From contig JAHQIY010000022.1 in assembly GCA_019054805.1 (NCBI GenBank), positions 310,001 through 374,000 on the forward strand: 64,000 bases of DNA. Reading direction: 5' to 3'. The position numbers and the translations under genes are program-made. Below the pieces are notes generated by a model. It had not been told where the DNA came from and searched no databases. It saw only the letters and a list, made by a program, of their open reading frames with translations. Shown here piece by piece: positions 1 to 11,900 of the stretch (position 1 is its first letter; every line of letters begins with the position of its first letter). Origin of the DNA: Brachionus manjavacas. Lineage: Eukaryota > Rotifera > Eurotatoria > Ploima > Brachionidae.

Positions 1-167
1 TAACAGATAAATGTTTTTCTCAACAGATATTTGTTTTTTAAATGTAAGATTTTGAAAACTTTGAATTCTAAAACCTAATGAACATTTATTATTGGTTTCT
101 AATTAATTAATTGATTAACTAAAATTGATTCACCTAAAATTATATAAATTAAATTTGTAATTGATTT

Positions 168-245
168 CTGAAGGAGCTTTAGCTCGGTACAGTTAACAAA
201 TAAATAATTAAATAAATAATAAATAAATATATATTCCTCTAAAAA
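168..245 (+). repeat. LINE 3'-terminal tail (family A)
   Basis: The segment begins with CTGAAGGAGCTTTAGCTCGG followed by ACAGTTAACAAATAAATAA and further AAAT-type repeats. The same end sequence recurs at 2011-2041 (minus), 2639-2672, 3311-3360, 5428-5460 (degenerate) and 39003-39048 (minus). At 3010-3360 it lies just after a LINE C-terminal reading frame, so I read it as the 3' UTR end and simple-repeat tail of a non-LTR retrotransposon family. The core AGCTCTAGCT is self-complementary and may form a 3'-end stem. Confidence 0.6.
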
Positions 246-255
246 CTCTAAAAAT

Positions 256-567
256 ATGGATTTGACTGAATCATCTACATCAGTACTGAATATAAAAAAC
301 CATTTGAATGATCGTTCCGATGAAATCGACAATGATGCTGAGTTACTTGAAGAAGTAGCTAGTAAACGTGGTAAAATCAAGGTTTATGACGAGTTTACTG
401 TTTTTTCGAATTATCAAGAATTTGTAGAGTCGTTAGAACAAAGGCAGATTGACAATGTTAGGTGGGCTTCAAAAGACAAACGAAACACAAAAAGTGGACA
501 AAAGCTATTTAACAAGTGTAAAAATAATGAAGAAGGTGCGAAATCAACAAAAAAAAGTCATAATTGA
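256..567 (+). CDS. Small ORF resembling the N-terminal part of MULE-type transposon proteins
   Basis: The frame encodes 103 aa from an ATG. After an acidic N-terminus it carries YDEFTVFSNYQEFVESL and then RWASKDKRNTKSGQKLF. This resembles the FLYWCH/WRKY-like DNA-binding segment that precedes the catalytic part in Mutator-like transposases, but the full Cys/His set is not visible: only one Cys follows. It sits directly after a LINE tail and within repetitive DNA, so it is probably a fragment of a mobile element rather than a host gene. The family assignment is an inference from general look only; an unrelated orphan protein is possible. Confidence 0.35.
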   Translation: MDLTESSTSVLNIKNHLNDRSDEIDNDAELLEEVASKRGKIKVYDEFTVFSNYQEFVESLEQRQIDNVRWASKDKRNTKSGQKLFNKCKNNEEGAKSTKKSHN

Positions 568-569
568 TT

Positions 570-900
570 TTATATCTTTTTTATATTAATTGTCTTTTTG
601 CTAAAAATGATTATCTTTTCTAAACAACTTTTATCTATTTTTTTATCTATTTTTATTCAAATAAAATATCTACTAAAAAAAGAAAATTATCTACGACTAG
701 AAAATATATCCAATCTACAATTGTAAAGATGTAATTTCAAGATTAAAAAAGAAGAAAATTTTAATAAATTTTACCTTGAAGTTATTTTTAGAAAAGTTAA
801 TGAGAAAAACTCTTATAACTTTGTAATTTTCGTATATATATTAATTGTATTTTTAAATAATAAAATAACTAAAAAAAACTTGAATAAAATCTTAGAAAGA
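570..900. other. AT-rich stretch without a gene
   Basis: Very AT-rich sequence following the small ORF. I see no credible coding frame or structured element here. The minus ORF that could be opened across 813-1088 has no recognisable content. Confidence 0.5.
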
Positions 901-904
901 AAAT

Positions 905-1175
905 TATATCTTAATTTACTTTCCGGAATAAGATATTGAAAAGTATCTTTTAGTTCAATTTTATAGGTGATTGAAAAGTCATCTATCAGGTTACTGAAAA
1001 GTATCCTATCATTAAAAAGTCCTATTGCTTCGTTCTTTGAGGCCCTAGGGACTAGGCGAAAGACTTGGTCATAAATTGACCAACTCAAGCACAGAGTAGT
1101 CTAGTTTTTCCGTATATTGAAAAGTATACAAAAAAGGCACTGAGAAGTGTCATAGGGACCCCTCTTTCGATCGTA
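905..1175. repeat. Cluster of short hairpins around a TGAAAAGT word
   Basis: The word (T/C)TGAAAAGT recurs near 935, 970, 993 and 1114, and a related CTGAGAAGTG near 1140. Several copies are flanked by complementary bases: GATATTGAAAAGTATC, GTATATTGAAAAGTATAC and GGCACTGAGAAGTGTC can each fold into a small hairpin with an A-rich loop. The cluster ends at GGGACCCC. Other elements in this window have inverted-repeat arms built from repeated short words, so this may be one arm of a degraded DNA transposon. Its partner arm was not found. Confidence 0.4.
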
Positions 1176-1471
1176 TATCAATCAAGCAAATCAATAATCG
1201 AAGATCGATTAAAAAACCACTCATCCGTGACGGATCATAAACTCACGCGAAGCATTACACAATTATGAAAAAAATAAAGGCTTATATTTTAGCGGATTTT
1301 TAAAATTTTCATAAATAATTGAAAAATATTTTTTTCAATTTTAAAAGCTTTTAACTTTTTTATTTTTTTTTCAAAATTTAAATTAACTAAAACTTTTTAA
1401 AATTTCAAAATTCAAAATTCTCATTGACTAATTTATTTTCTTTTTTAATTTTAAAAATCATTTATTTGATT
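1176..1471. other. AT-rich spacer, nothing recognised
   Basis: Low-complexity AT-rich DNA without a supported gene, RNA or mobile element. Confidence 0.5.
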
Positions 1472-1669
1472 TTTATTTGATCTTACTACTATTACTCCTA
1501 CTATTTCATTTATCTTAAATTGTTTATGTTAATTTGACGAGAAATTCAGAGCAAAAAAAATAAAAACACAATTTTGTAGAATTTTTTTTTCCCTACAAAT
1601 TTTCGTCAAATTCAATAAATAAACAATTTAAGATAAATGAAATAGTAGTTTAATAATAAGTCAAATAAA
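1472..1669. mobile_element. Long inverted repeat (hairpin MITE)
   Basis: The left arm beginning TTTATTTGATCTTACTACTA and the right arm ending TAATAAGTCAAATAAAG are reverse complements over roughly 70-80 bp. A shared inner block runs TACTATTTCATTTATCTTAA. The loop is short and non-coding. This is the structure of a miniature inverted-repeat transposable element or foldback element. I did not find a convincing target-site duplication. Confidence 0.6.
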
Positions 1670-1894
1670 GCTTTGGGAGTAAATACTTCTTTTATTTTTT
1701 TGAATGCATTAAACAAAATAATTAATTTCTAAAATTTTTGCAACCTACTGTATCTCTTAGTTTAGATTTATATTTTCTTAATTTTTCCTGGAAAAAACAT
1801 AAAATAAGACTTTTCTAATATTTTCAAAAAAAAATCAAAATAAAGTAAATAAGCTAAAATAAAATGTAAGGAAATTTAAACCTTAGATAATTAT

Positions 1895-2470
1895 AAATTT
1901 GTCAGGATCCGCTAAGATCTGGTGGTTCGCGGTTATAACACAAATAATAAAGAAAATAATACAAATAATAATTCTAACAATAGCAATAATGATAATTTTA
2001 TTTATTTGTTTTATCTGTGCCGAGCTAGAGCTCCTTCAGATTAAAAAAAAATAAAATAAAATAAAAATGTAAAGAAAAATTAAAAAAAAATTAAAATAAG
2101 TTAAAATATAATAAAAAGAAAATTAAAAATTGATAAATTGTAAGAGGTGACATGTGAAAAGTATTTAAGTATTGAACAGTTCAGGAAAAAAGAAGAAATA
2201 GTTGGATAGCAATTACACAATGGAGTTGGAGATTAAACATACCTTGATTCAAAACCCGCTTTATATTCATCTACCAGCTTGACAACCAATGGAACAGAAT
2301 GACGCAGTCCTTCCGCTCAATATTTTTCGCTCTTTGTCTAGTTTTACACAGTTTTAAATACTAGCGACTTGCTAAGCGCATGAGATCATAGTATTGCACT
2401 TTGAAATTATAGACTTTTAAGTTGGCTTTAGTCAGTGTTGTAGTTAATATTTATAATTAAAAAACTACAT
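1895..2470. repeat. Dispersed repeat family B with embedded LINE 3' end (minus strand)
   Basis: The blocks at 1900-1940 (GGATCCGCTAAGATCTGGTG) and 2355-2460 (CTAGCGACTTGCTAAGCGCA) recur, diverged, at 15056-15100 and 15263-15360. Between them, 2011-2330 on the minus strand holds the LINE tail of family A and a C-terminal reading frame. That frame reads GLRHSVPLVVKLVDEYKAGF, then ESRYV and a stop. The same residues are seen in the plus-strand copy at 3010-3210. Confidence 0.55.
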
Positions 2471-2700
2471 TTAAAAATTAAAAAATAAAAGTCGGATTAG
2501 AAAGTTTAGAAATTTAAATAATCCAAAAGATTAAATAATAATAATAGCAGTCTTTTTTTCAAACCTTTGTGATAAATTCTTACGTTTCTTCCAATTTTGA
2601 CTAAATTGTGCTCTTAACTTCTCATTTTATTGTTTATTCTGAAGTAGCTCTTGCTCGGTACAGAAAACAAAAAAATTAATAATAACATGTCCTCAAAAAG
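2471..2700 (+). repeat. Isolated LINE family-A tail
   Basis: CTGAAGTAGCTCTTGCTCGG followed by TACAGAAAACAAAAAAATTA at about 2639-2680 matches the family-A 3' end. The upstream 150 bp are AT-rich and not recognisable. Confidence 0.45.
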
Positions 2701-3004
2701 AAACCAAGTTTCTTGGTATTAAATTTGATTCTAAGTTAAATTTTAATATACTGGTAAAAGAAATTTAAGAACGCTGCAATAACAGGCTGAATATTATTAA
2801 GGTATTGTCAAACAAAAAATGGAACTTAATCAAAATACACTAGGAAATTTATACTATTCTAGACTATTCTTTTACTTGCTTGAATTAATTTTCATAAAAC
2901 TATAATATTTAACTGCCTATTAATTTTTATTTCAATTTGTCCAAAGGACTTAAACTTTAATTAAATAAATAATACTCCCTATATAATACTCCCTCCAACT
3001 TCGC

Positions 3005-3362
3005 CCATCATGAAGCTATTAATAAACTTAAATTACTAACGTTTTCGGATCGGCTTTTTTAGCTGAGTGAGAGATATTTTGGGACAGGACTGAGTCATCT
3101 TGCTCCATTGATTGTCAGACTGGTGGAGAAATACAAAGTAGGTTTCGAATCAAGATACATTGAATACCCAACGCCAATTGCTACCTTACTATTTCCTCTT
3201 TTTTTCTTGAAGCTTCAACTATGACTAACTTTGTCTTTTTAATTTTCTATTGATTTTCTATTAATTTTATTTAAGCTTATTTTACTTTATTTTGATTTTT
3301 TTTTATAATTTATTCTGAAGGAGCTCTAGCTCGGTAAGGAAACAAATTAATTAAATAAAAAA
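3005..3362 (+). mobile_element. 5'-truncated LINE: C-terminal codons, 3' UTR and tail
   Basis: One frame reads SERYFGTGLSHLAPLIVRLV, then EKYKVGFESRYIEYPTP. This matches the minus-strand copy at 2170-2330 and the usual extreme C-terminus of CR1/Jockey-like LINE ORF2. It is followed by a 100-bp AT-rich 3' UTR and the tail TTCTGAAGGAGCTCTAGCTC with AAAT-type repeats. No upstream reverse transcriptase is preserved, so this is a short dead copy. Confidence 0.6.
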
Positions 3363-3391
3363 ATGTCCTCTCAAAATAACGTTACCAAAAA

Positions 3392-4010
3392 ATGTATATA
3401 TTAGGTGTATTTCCAAAATGTGTCTCTTCAGCTATAAAACGATATGAAGAGACTGGTACTGTGTCTGATCGAAACCATTCTGGTAGACCTCAGAAACTAA
3501 CTTTTAGAGATGAAAATTACATTTTTAGGTTTCAAAACGGTGGAGTATCAGTCGGTTTATGGGGCTGCATTTCTTACAAAGGCACTGGGAAATGCAACAT
3601 TTGTACAGGATGAATTAATCAATTTTTCTATATCAGCATCTTGGAAAACAGTATTTTTACGTCTGTTGAACTCCTATTTCAACCAAATGACTTTTGGATT
3701 TTTCAACAAGATTGCGCTTCGGCAGATCCCGCTCACTCAGTAAGCGACTGGTTCAAAGAACATAACATTTAGGTTCTGCCATGTTGCGCCTGTTCACCAG
3801 ACCTCAACCCAATCCAAAACTAATGATCATACATGGATGCCAAAAAGGTAAATTTTAAAGTAATCTCTATCGAGCATTTAAAAGGGGTTTTACACACAGA
3901 GTGGTTAAAGATTATAACTGATTATCTAAAAAAATTGACTGAATCTATCCAAAAAGAGTTGGCTTGTGTTATGACGCCAAAGGCGGTCATTTCAAATATT
4001 AAATTGTAAA
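3392..4010 (+). pseudogene. Degenerate Tc1/mariner transposase
   Basis: Across shifting frames the region shows the helix-turn-helix piece CVSSAIKRYEETGTVSDRNH with SGRPQKLT, then SVGLWGCISYKGTGK, the acidic-motif piece FWIFQQDCASA and the CSPDLNPIQN motif. These are the classic landmarks of Tc1-family DDE transposases, in the right order. Several in-frame stops and frameshifts and a missing middle part make it a dead copy. The sequence GCAACATACTGTATA at about 4217-4231 may be its right end; the left end was not recognised. Confidence 0.85.
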
Positions 4011-4231
4011 AATTTCTAAACTTTTAAAACGTTTATTTAATTGTATCCAATTTTTCTTTTTGTATTTTTTTAGGATTTTTTTTTCGCTTAATTTTTTTTA
4101 ATTGACTTTATGTTTTTGGATTGATGACAAATAAAAATTTGAAAAAAAAGCCGCTTCCTTAATTATCTAGCCTTAAATACGAAAAACAATTGATTTGAAA
4201 AAAAATCTAATCATTGCAACATACTGTATAT

Positions 4232-5950
4232 GAAAATAAACTCGATAGTCAAAAATGATTAATAATAATAATAATAATAAAAGAACATTGAAAATCAAGG
4301 TTAAATTAAATTAAAACATAGTCAAATAAAAATGGGGTTTAAATACTTATTCATTAGATAATCTCTACAAATCGTTAGTAGGTTCAATTTCATTCCTTTC
4401 CTTGTCTCAACTTATTTTCAGAATCAAACATTTAAAGAATTCAGGCTATTCAGGTTCGATTCATAATAAGACCAAATTAAGATATACCCTTCGACATTCT
4501 AAATTTCAAAATAGAATTTAGACGAGCAGTTTTAGATTATGTGAACAAATTTAAAAAAGCTGTTTAATAGAATTCCTAATTCTCGAAACTAATGTAAAAA
4601 TTAGTTAATAATTATTTTATTTTTAATTTGAAGAAGCTTTAGAAATAGCTGAGCATTTGCTCTGATCTGGTTGACTTGGTATTACTCTTTCAACAATCCT
4701 AAATACTCAAATGCGCTCTCTACTTTAACCTTTGCCTTTCAGCATAAAATAATAAAAATTAAAGAAAATTAAAATTTAATTTTTCGCCCTTCAAGTGTTT
4801 GACATTGGGGATCAAAGTTTGATCTATTCCGCTAAAATTTAAATTTTCTATGTAATTATTTTTTCTATCTTATTTTTTAATATTACTTTAGCTCTTTTCT
4901 AAATAGATGAAAAAATTTCAAAATAGTTTAGCAGCTTTTAGATTAGGTGAACTAGTTCATCAAACCTGAGAAGAATTGTTCCATTATCAGGTGAACTATA
5001 GTTTATCTAACTGACAAGACCCGAAAGACTTTGTTTTTTTCTTATATAATTTTGATTTTAGTGATAATTGACTTTCGTTTGGTGCATTTTAAAAAATACT
5101 TAATTTATGAAAAATGGAAAACAGAAAGTAGTAAGTTTTAACTACAAATATTACCTTTAAGGATCATCATATCACTAACCCAAAGTCAAAATTTATAAAA
5201 AAAACAAAGTTTTTCATGTTTGCAATATTAACTTTAAATAATTTTTTTTTGAACCTGAAAAAAAATATTTGAAACATCGCACTTTTTCAATGTTATTTCA
5301 ACATTGCATACATTTTGTAATTCAAACACAAAAAATTAAACCATATTTTAATTTATTTAATTTTTTTTTCTTAATTATATTATTTTATTTAATATTAATT
5401 AATTTTAATGGTTTTTCTTTTATACTTGGAGCATTAGCTCGTCACAGAAAACAAATAAATAAATTTTGTTGCTATTTTTAGTTTTAACAAAAATATTCGT
5501 AAACAAAAATAATTGTTTATTTGTTTGATCAAAAAATAAAAAAACTGAAAAAAATAAATATTTTTTTTAACAATATAACTGGCCATTTATCTGCCAAAAC
5601 CATCCGCCAACCTAACCGCGTGCCACACTAATTTCTATCATCCTAATCAAATCAATTATTTTGCTCGAATGGCTAAATAATGCTAACAAAAACTCTAGGT
5701 TTATGTTGAAAAATTTTTAACAAAATCAACAGGTTAGAATGGGAAAAGGGAAATGTGATTTGCTATGAGTCGACTTTATTCTAGTTTATCATTTCAAAAT
5801 ATTTATTCAACGATATCCTTTTGTTTTTTGTTTAAATAATAAACGAAAAAATTTAAAAATTCTAAAAACTCTTTAAAAAAAGGTCAGTTTCTTAAAAAAA
5901 AAAGAAAAAAAAAAGAAAACAAAAAACAAAAAGAGAAAACAAATTTTCCT
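4232..5950. other. AT-rich intergenic DNA with minor repeats
   Basis: Contains an ATA/TAA microsatellite at 4258-4282, a degenerate LINE tail at 5428-5460, and patches near 4520-4560 and 4930-5030 that end in GACAAGACCC. That end resembles the terminus of the inverted-repeat element at 23843-24675. No credible gene was seen. Confidence 0.45.
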
Positions 5951-5960
5951 GCTGTATGTG

Positions 5961-5966
5961 TTTATT
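5961..5966 (-). terminator. Polyadenylation signal of MASK
   Basis: AATAAA on the minus strand (TTTATT on the plus strand), within a few bases of the stop codon at 5968. The 3' UTR would therefore be very short. Confidence 0.5.
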
Positions 5967-5967
5967 A

Positions 5968-8900
5968 TTAAAAGTTATTAAAATTAAATCCAGTCGATTT
6001 GGAGCTGAAGAAAAAGTTGTCGATTAGACTTTGCTGTTGACTGGGCGCGTTCTGAACGCCAGGTGGCATTAGCGATGAAGAAGTGTTCAACATGTGATTG
6101 TGTTGAATGAGTGGCGCTTGATTGGCCGGAAAGTTGGCATAGCTTCCGGCGTAATTGATCATTGCAGTGTTTATGGGGCCGATGGGCATTGGCGGCGTGT
6201 GCGCCGGTGTGATCGGCTTGTGAAAATTTTGATACATGCCCGGGTTGAAGTGGGCTTGATTGAAGTGTGCATGAGAATTGTGGGCATTGGCGGGCACAAC
6301 GTTCATTTGGGAGCTGAATAGCATTTGGTGATTGAAGCTAGACAAAAAATCCATCGAATTGCTGGGCATCCATCCGTTCTGGTTCATGTTGTTCTGGTCC
6401 AAGTTTTGGTTCGAGTTTCTGAACTGTTTTTCGTGTCTTTCGTAGCCGATGGGCTTGGTGGGCTTGATGGGCATGGGCTCGTTCAGGTTCAGGCTGGGGC
6501 TGCTCAGCGGCTTGTTGACGCTGTTGTGGCTAAAACTAGGAGACAAAATGTCGGACAGGACCTCGTTTATGACTTTGTTGGAGATGAGCGGCTCGTAGGG
6601 GTGATCGTGTTGGCCAGCGGCGAATTCAACTTTGGCGGGCAACGGGGCTGACGGAGGCGCACCCGGATGCTTGATCGGCGCTTCGTTTTCTTGTTTGCCA
6701 ATCGGCGCCACTATTTGCACGGGCTTGTCCATTTTTTTGTCTGGCTTGGGCGGCGACACCGAATGACGTCGACTCCAATTGACCGGCTTGGCAACTGCTT
6801 CGGCAAAATTCCTAGGCTTGACGTTGGCGTGCTGAAGAGCGGACGCAGTCTTGGGCTTGGCGTGCTGGGAGAGAGCAGTGTTGGCCTTGTTGGGTTTTGA
6901 GTGTGTGTGGTGGTGGTGGTGTTGGTTGTGGTGTTGTTGGTTGTGGTTTAGTGGCAGGGGTTCGTTGGACTCGGCCTCAGCGCTCGCGGGCAACAAATTG
7001 GCCAAATTGACCAACGGGTCGTTCATCAACGTTTCCACGAGCTCATAGGCGTACTTTGTCTGATCAAGACTGTTGCCTGCTATCGCAACGTACTTGTCCA
7101 CGCCTGATTTTACTCTGACCTCTTCGATCCTAAGCGTACACTTGGTCAAATTTTGAATGACCTGAATGTTGCTCAACGACTTGGTGCACATGGCCATCAT
7201 GCGATCTATTCGGTTCGATGGCAGCGGCACACGTTGTTTAAAATGGGTCAAATCGTTCAAATCGAATTGATCCAAATCGTTGAGTTTGGTCGGCGCCTGC
7301 TCTAGCTGCTGCTGCTGCTGCTGTTGTTGTTGTTGCTTGCAAACTTCAAAATCGTCCAAATCGGCCAATTTGGAGCTTTTTTTTTGCATCGATTGAGACA
7401 TTGAGGATTTTTTTTTCTTTTTTCGCTGCTGTTGCTGCTGCTGCTGATTCTGATGCGCTGCCTTGACTACATGCTCCACTTGTGAAGTTGGAACGACCTG
7501 CTGTTGTTGTTGTTGATGTGGCTGTTGGAGGACCTTGAGGTCAAGGTCAAGGTCAAGTGCGGTGTGACATGATGGTGGTGTGAGATTGTGTGTCGTCGAT
7601 TGTTTGCTATCTGGTTGATTGTGTGGGTCGTGTGGATCGTGTGAGTCGTGTGAGTGGTGTTCAAGTGCGGTCAAGTCTTTGTTGGTTTGTTTTTTTTTGA
7701 GCTTTCGCTTTTCGCGTTTTCGCTGAGCGGCCATTTTTTTGCTCTGCTCTCGACACTTTTCCTGATCGAGTTGTTTGAGCAAAGCGCTGGCGTACTTGTT
7801 GGCCTCCTGGGCCTGTTTCTCCTTGGCCCTGAGTATGACATCCATGCAGTCCTGGCACTTTTTGAGCAGCTCTTTGTCGGCGCCGGCCGCCTGCTGCTGC
7901 ACCAGCGAGCCAATGTAGCGGGTGAGTTCGTGATCGGGCGCAAAGTGCTTGACATGACGCACCAAAAATTTGCTAATCTTGAGATGACCGCGCCTGAACG
8001 CGGCCACCAGACAGGATGTGCGCCGCGAGTCACACGAGTCCGCGTCCGCATTGTTCAACACGAGCGTCTGCACGACATCAAAGTGGCCGGCATTGCACGC
8101 CAGCCACAGAGCAGTGCAGCCCTTTTTGTTCTTGGCCTCCAAATGGGCGCCGTACTGCACCAGCAGTTCGACAAATTTGACGTGGCCCTTTTCGGCCGCG
8201 ATCGTCAACGCAGTGTCCTTGGTGGTGGGCACGGGCAGCGCGTTCTCGTCGGCGCCCCGCTCCAGCAAAATGCGGCCCACTTGGTCGTAGCCGCCCGAGG
8301 CCGCCTCCATCAGCGGCGTCAGGCCCGTCTTGGCCCGGTGCTCTATGTTGGCCTTTTTGTCCAGCAGCAGGCTGACCACGTCCGCCCGGCCCTGGAAGCA
8401 CGCGAGCGTGAGCGCCGTGTTGCGGTTGGTCTCGATCTGCGAGTTGACGTCGGAGCCGGCCTCGATCAAAAAGCGGACGGCTTGCGTGTGGCCGTTCATG
8501 GCGGCCAGCATCAGCGGCGATATGCCCAGCTTGGAGCCGGTGCGCGAGTTTATCTCGGCGCCGTGCGACAACAGCAGCTTGATGATGTTGACGTAGCCGT
8601 TGGAGGCGGCCAACGACAGCGGCGTGTAGTCGCTGATGTTGCGGTGCTCTTTGTTCGCTTGGCCTTTGGTCAGCAGAGTTTCGCAGCATTCGTACTTGCC
8701 GTTTTGGGCGGCCACGCACAGCGCCGTGTCCTTGTTGCGCTCCGACTGCGCCTCGACATTGGCGCCGTACACGAGCAGCAGCTGAACGATGCGATGGTGG
8801 CCCACGCTGGCCGCCAGTATGAGCGGCGTGTAGCCTTTTTTGTCTTTGTGCTCGATGTGGGCGCCCTTCTCGATCAGCAGCTTGACCAGGTCTTCGTGGC

Positions 8901-11900
8901 CGCCCTGGACCGCAACGGTGAGCGCCGTGTCGTTGTTGGTCTCGGTGGCCATGTCCAGGTCGATGTGCGGCGAGTTGTGCTGGCTCGCTTTCGACTTCAT
9001 CGACTGCTGGATCAGGTAGGCGGCCGCGGCCGCGAACGGCGGCGGTGGCGGCGGCAACCATTCGTCGGCGCTCTTCGGCGTCGACCCGCTGCTCTGCTGC
9101 GGCTGTGTTGCTGTGGGCGCACACTTTTTGGCCAGCGACAGCGATGACGTGTTGTTCGATGTGTTGTTCGACGTGTTGTTCGACGAACACTTTTTGCTCA
9201 CTTTTTGTTCGGCCTTTATTTCGTTTATTTTCTGCTCTTGCAGCTGCTTCAGTTTTAGTTTGTACAAGCGGTTTAGTTCGCACTGGCACCGCTTTATCAA
9301 GTACTTGTTTATCATGCTCATGTGGTCGTAGTTGGAATTTTGGCTTTTGATCTTTGACTTTCGCTGCACCTCGAGCTGTTTTTCTATCTTGAGCAATTCC
9401 TGCAGTAGGTTTTCTTTTTTTTTTATTTGTTCGTCCTCGTCCTGGTCGCTGTGTTGATCGACGCTCGTGGCCACCGCCGCCTCCGCCGCCGCCGCCTGCT
9501 CGTCCTCGCTCGCCTCCTCGTACTCGACCACTTGGTCGCACTCGATTTCGTCGTGCTCGTCGTTTATCTTAGAGTCGATGGACAGCGACAAATGCAACAG
9601 CTTGTCATTATCGGACGTTGTTGACGACGACGACGACGACGACGACGACGAAGATGACGATGACGTCACCACTTCATTGCAATTTCCCTGGCACTTGCAC
9701 TCGCAAAACTCCTCGATGGACACCAGGCTTATGTTGTCGTCTTTGTTGCGCTTTTTTTTCGCCTTGCTCTCACTGGCCATGTCGCCAAAAGCAAAATGGT
9801 GCAGCACATTGACCAAATTTTCTACGCCCAGGTCGGACGTGGTGTCCAGCTTGGTGACCGATTTGCGAATTTGTTTCACTAGGCTGGACGACGACGACGA
9901 CGACGAGGACAAGGCCGGGACCGGGGACGGCGACGGCGACAACGTTTGTTCGCCGGTGGGCAGCTGCGACGCCGCCTTTGGCTTCAGATTTATTTTCAAG
10001 TTTTTTCTCTTGGTTTTTTTGGCCTCGTCCATTTCGTTCAGCGAGTAGTTCCAATCGATGAGCAGCTCGACTATTTTGACGTGGCCGTTTTTGGACGCCT
10101 CGATCAAACAATTGCTATTGTCCTTTAGGACGTAGAGAGGATTGGCGCCGTGCTGCAGCAAGCACTCGATCACTTGGATGTGGCCGTTGGAACAAGCGAG
10201 ACTGAGAGCAGTCGAGTCGTTGTTTTTGGTGGTTCGATTGACGTCAAGCGAACAATTGGCGAGCAAATATTGAACTGTACAAAGTTGGCCCGATCTGGAC
10301 GCCTTCATCAGCGGGGTCAAGCCTTTGTCCGGATCGGCCATGTCCGCTTCGGCGCCCGCTTTCACCAGCGCCGCTACGACGTCCGTGTGGCCGTTTTCGC
10401 ACGCAAGGCTCAGTGCGGACTCGCAGCTCGTTATGTTCTGACTGCTGCCTTGTCCGTTGGTGATCAGAGCCGTGTAGAATTTGTTGACGTCGGCTCCCGC
10501 TTTGATCAGCAGCTGAACAAGTTCGAGGTGGCCTTCCTGGGCCGCTTCCATGAGCGGCGTGGACGCATTGCCTAGATTGGGATCGGCGCCGGCCTCCAGC
10601 AAAAACTTGGCCACTTCGTAGCACCCGCCGCAGCAAGCGAGCGTCAGCGCTGTTTCTTGAGTCTCGTCTGTTATCGCGTTTATGTCCGCGTCGTGAAATA
10701 GAAGCAGAGCTACCATTTCTTCGTGGCCCTCGCGAGCGGCCTCCATCAGCGGAGTGTAGCCCTCGTCGTTGCGCTCCTCTAGATCTGCGTGGTTGTCTAT
10801 CAGCAAGTCGGCCAGTTCTACATGACCTCCGCAAGCTGCCAGGGTCAGCGGCGACTCGAATGAGTCCGGAGGCATGTTCACATTGGCGCCGTGTTCGATT
10901 AGCACTTTGGCTACTTCGATGTGACCGTCCATGCACGCTTCCATCAGTGCCGTGTGCATTTCGTCCGTTTTGTGCTCGCAGTCGGCTCCCTTTTCCAACA
11001 AGTATTTCACAACTTCCACATGACCTTTTGATTTAACAGAAAATTAATTGATTACATTCGAAAAAAAAATTTTTATATGTCAAAAAAATGTCATTTTTTT
11101 TGCTTTTTCATAATTATCAATAAAATGATTTCAATCAACAACTTTTTTTTTTCCATTTTTTTTAATTGCCAAATTTAAATGACCATGCTCCAAGATTACT
11201 GCAAAAAAAGGTTTTTAAGTAATTTTTCAAAGTAAACATTCAATTTTGAACTTAATTTGTTTAAGTAGTTGTTTCTGCGACAACTCTAAATCCTTGTGGA
11301 ACAATTCAAGCTATATTTGGTTAGCTTGTAGAAGCATTGCTGCTTATAACAGAGTTTTTTTATACTCGCTACTTACGTCTTTCGACGCCATTGTTTACAG
11401 CCCCCTTGACTCGCGAGTCCAGAAACTTTCCCATAGGAAGCTGTTCTAATGCCAGGTTCCATTTTTTAGATCAATGGTAAAAACCATCTAGAGAAATGAT
11501 TTGGCGATGAATTCAAACCAGATTTAAGGTTTAAGCACAAATCCATATTTTATTATTTTTTTAACGCTACATTTATTTAACTTGACTAAGATTTGAACCC
11601 CGGCTCGCAGTCTCAATAAGCTGTTGTTCTACCAACTACACTACCACCTTTCAATTTGTTTAAATAATGAAGAATTATGATACATGGGTTTGTATCTCAT
11701 AAAGATAGAATGGGGTTTTTGAAGATAGAATATCCTTTGAAATCAGCGGGTTTAGTCTTTCAAAAAGATAAAGCTATAATGATGAGAAATTTCACCTTAA
11801 ATGGTTATGAAATACCTCAAACTGAGAATGTAGAATATTTAGGCCTTCCAATAGGCAATAGTGAATTTGTTTGGAATTTTGTCGAAGAGAAATGGAAGAA

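Noticed and set aside
6094-7048. Four plus-strand ORFs of 65-108 aa antisense to the MASK tail
   Set aside because: Antisense shadows without domains; some lack an ATG.
7654-9541. Long ORFs of ~490 aa on the plus strand and in a second minus frame across the MASK ankyrin exon
   Set aside because: They are shadows caused by the high GC content of the repeat-coding exon. Their residue composition (Arg/Gly/Ala/Val-rich) is artificial, while the MASK frame has clear ankyrin repeats.
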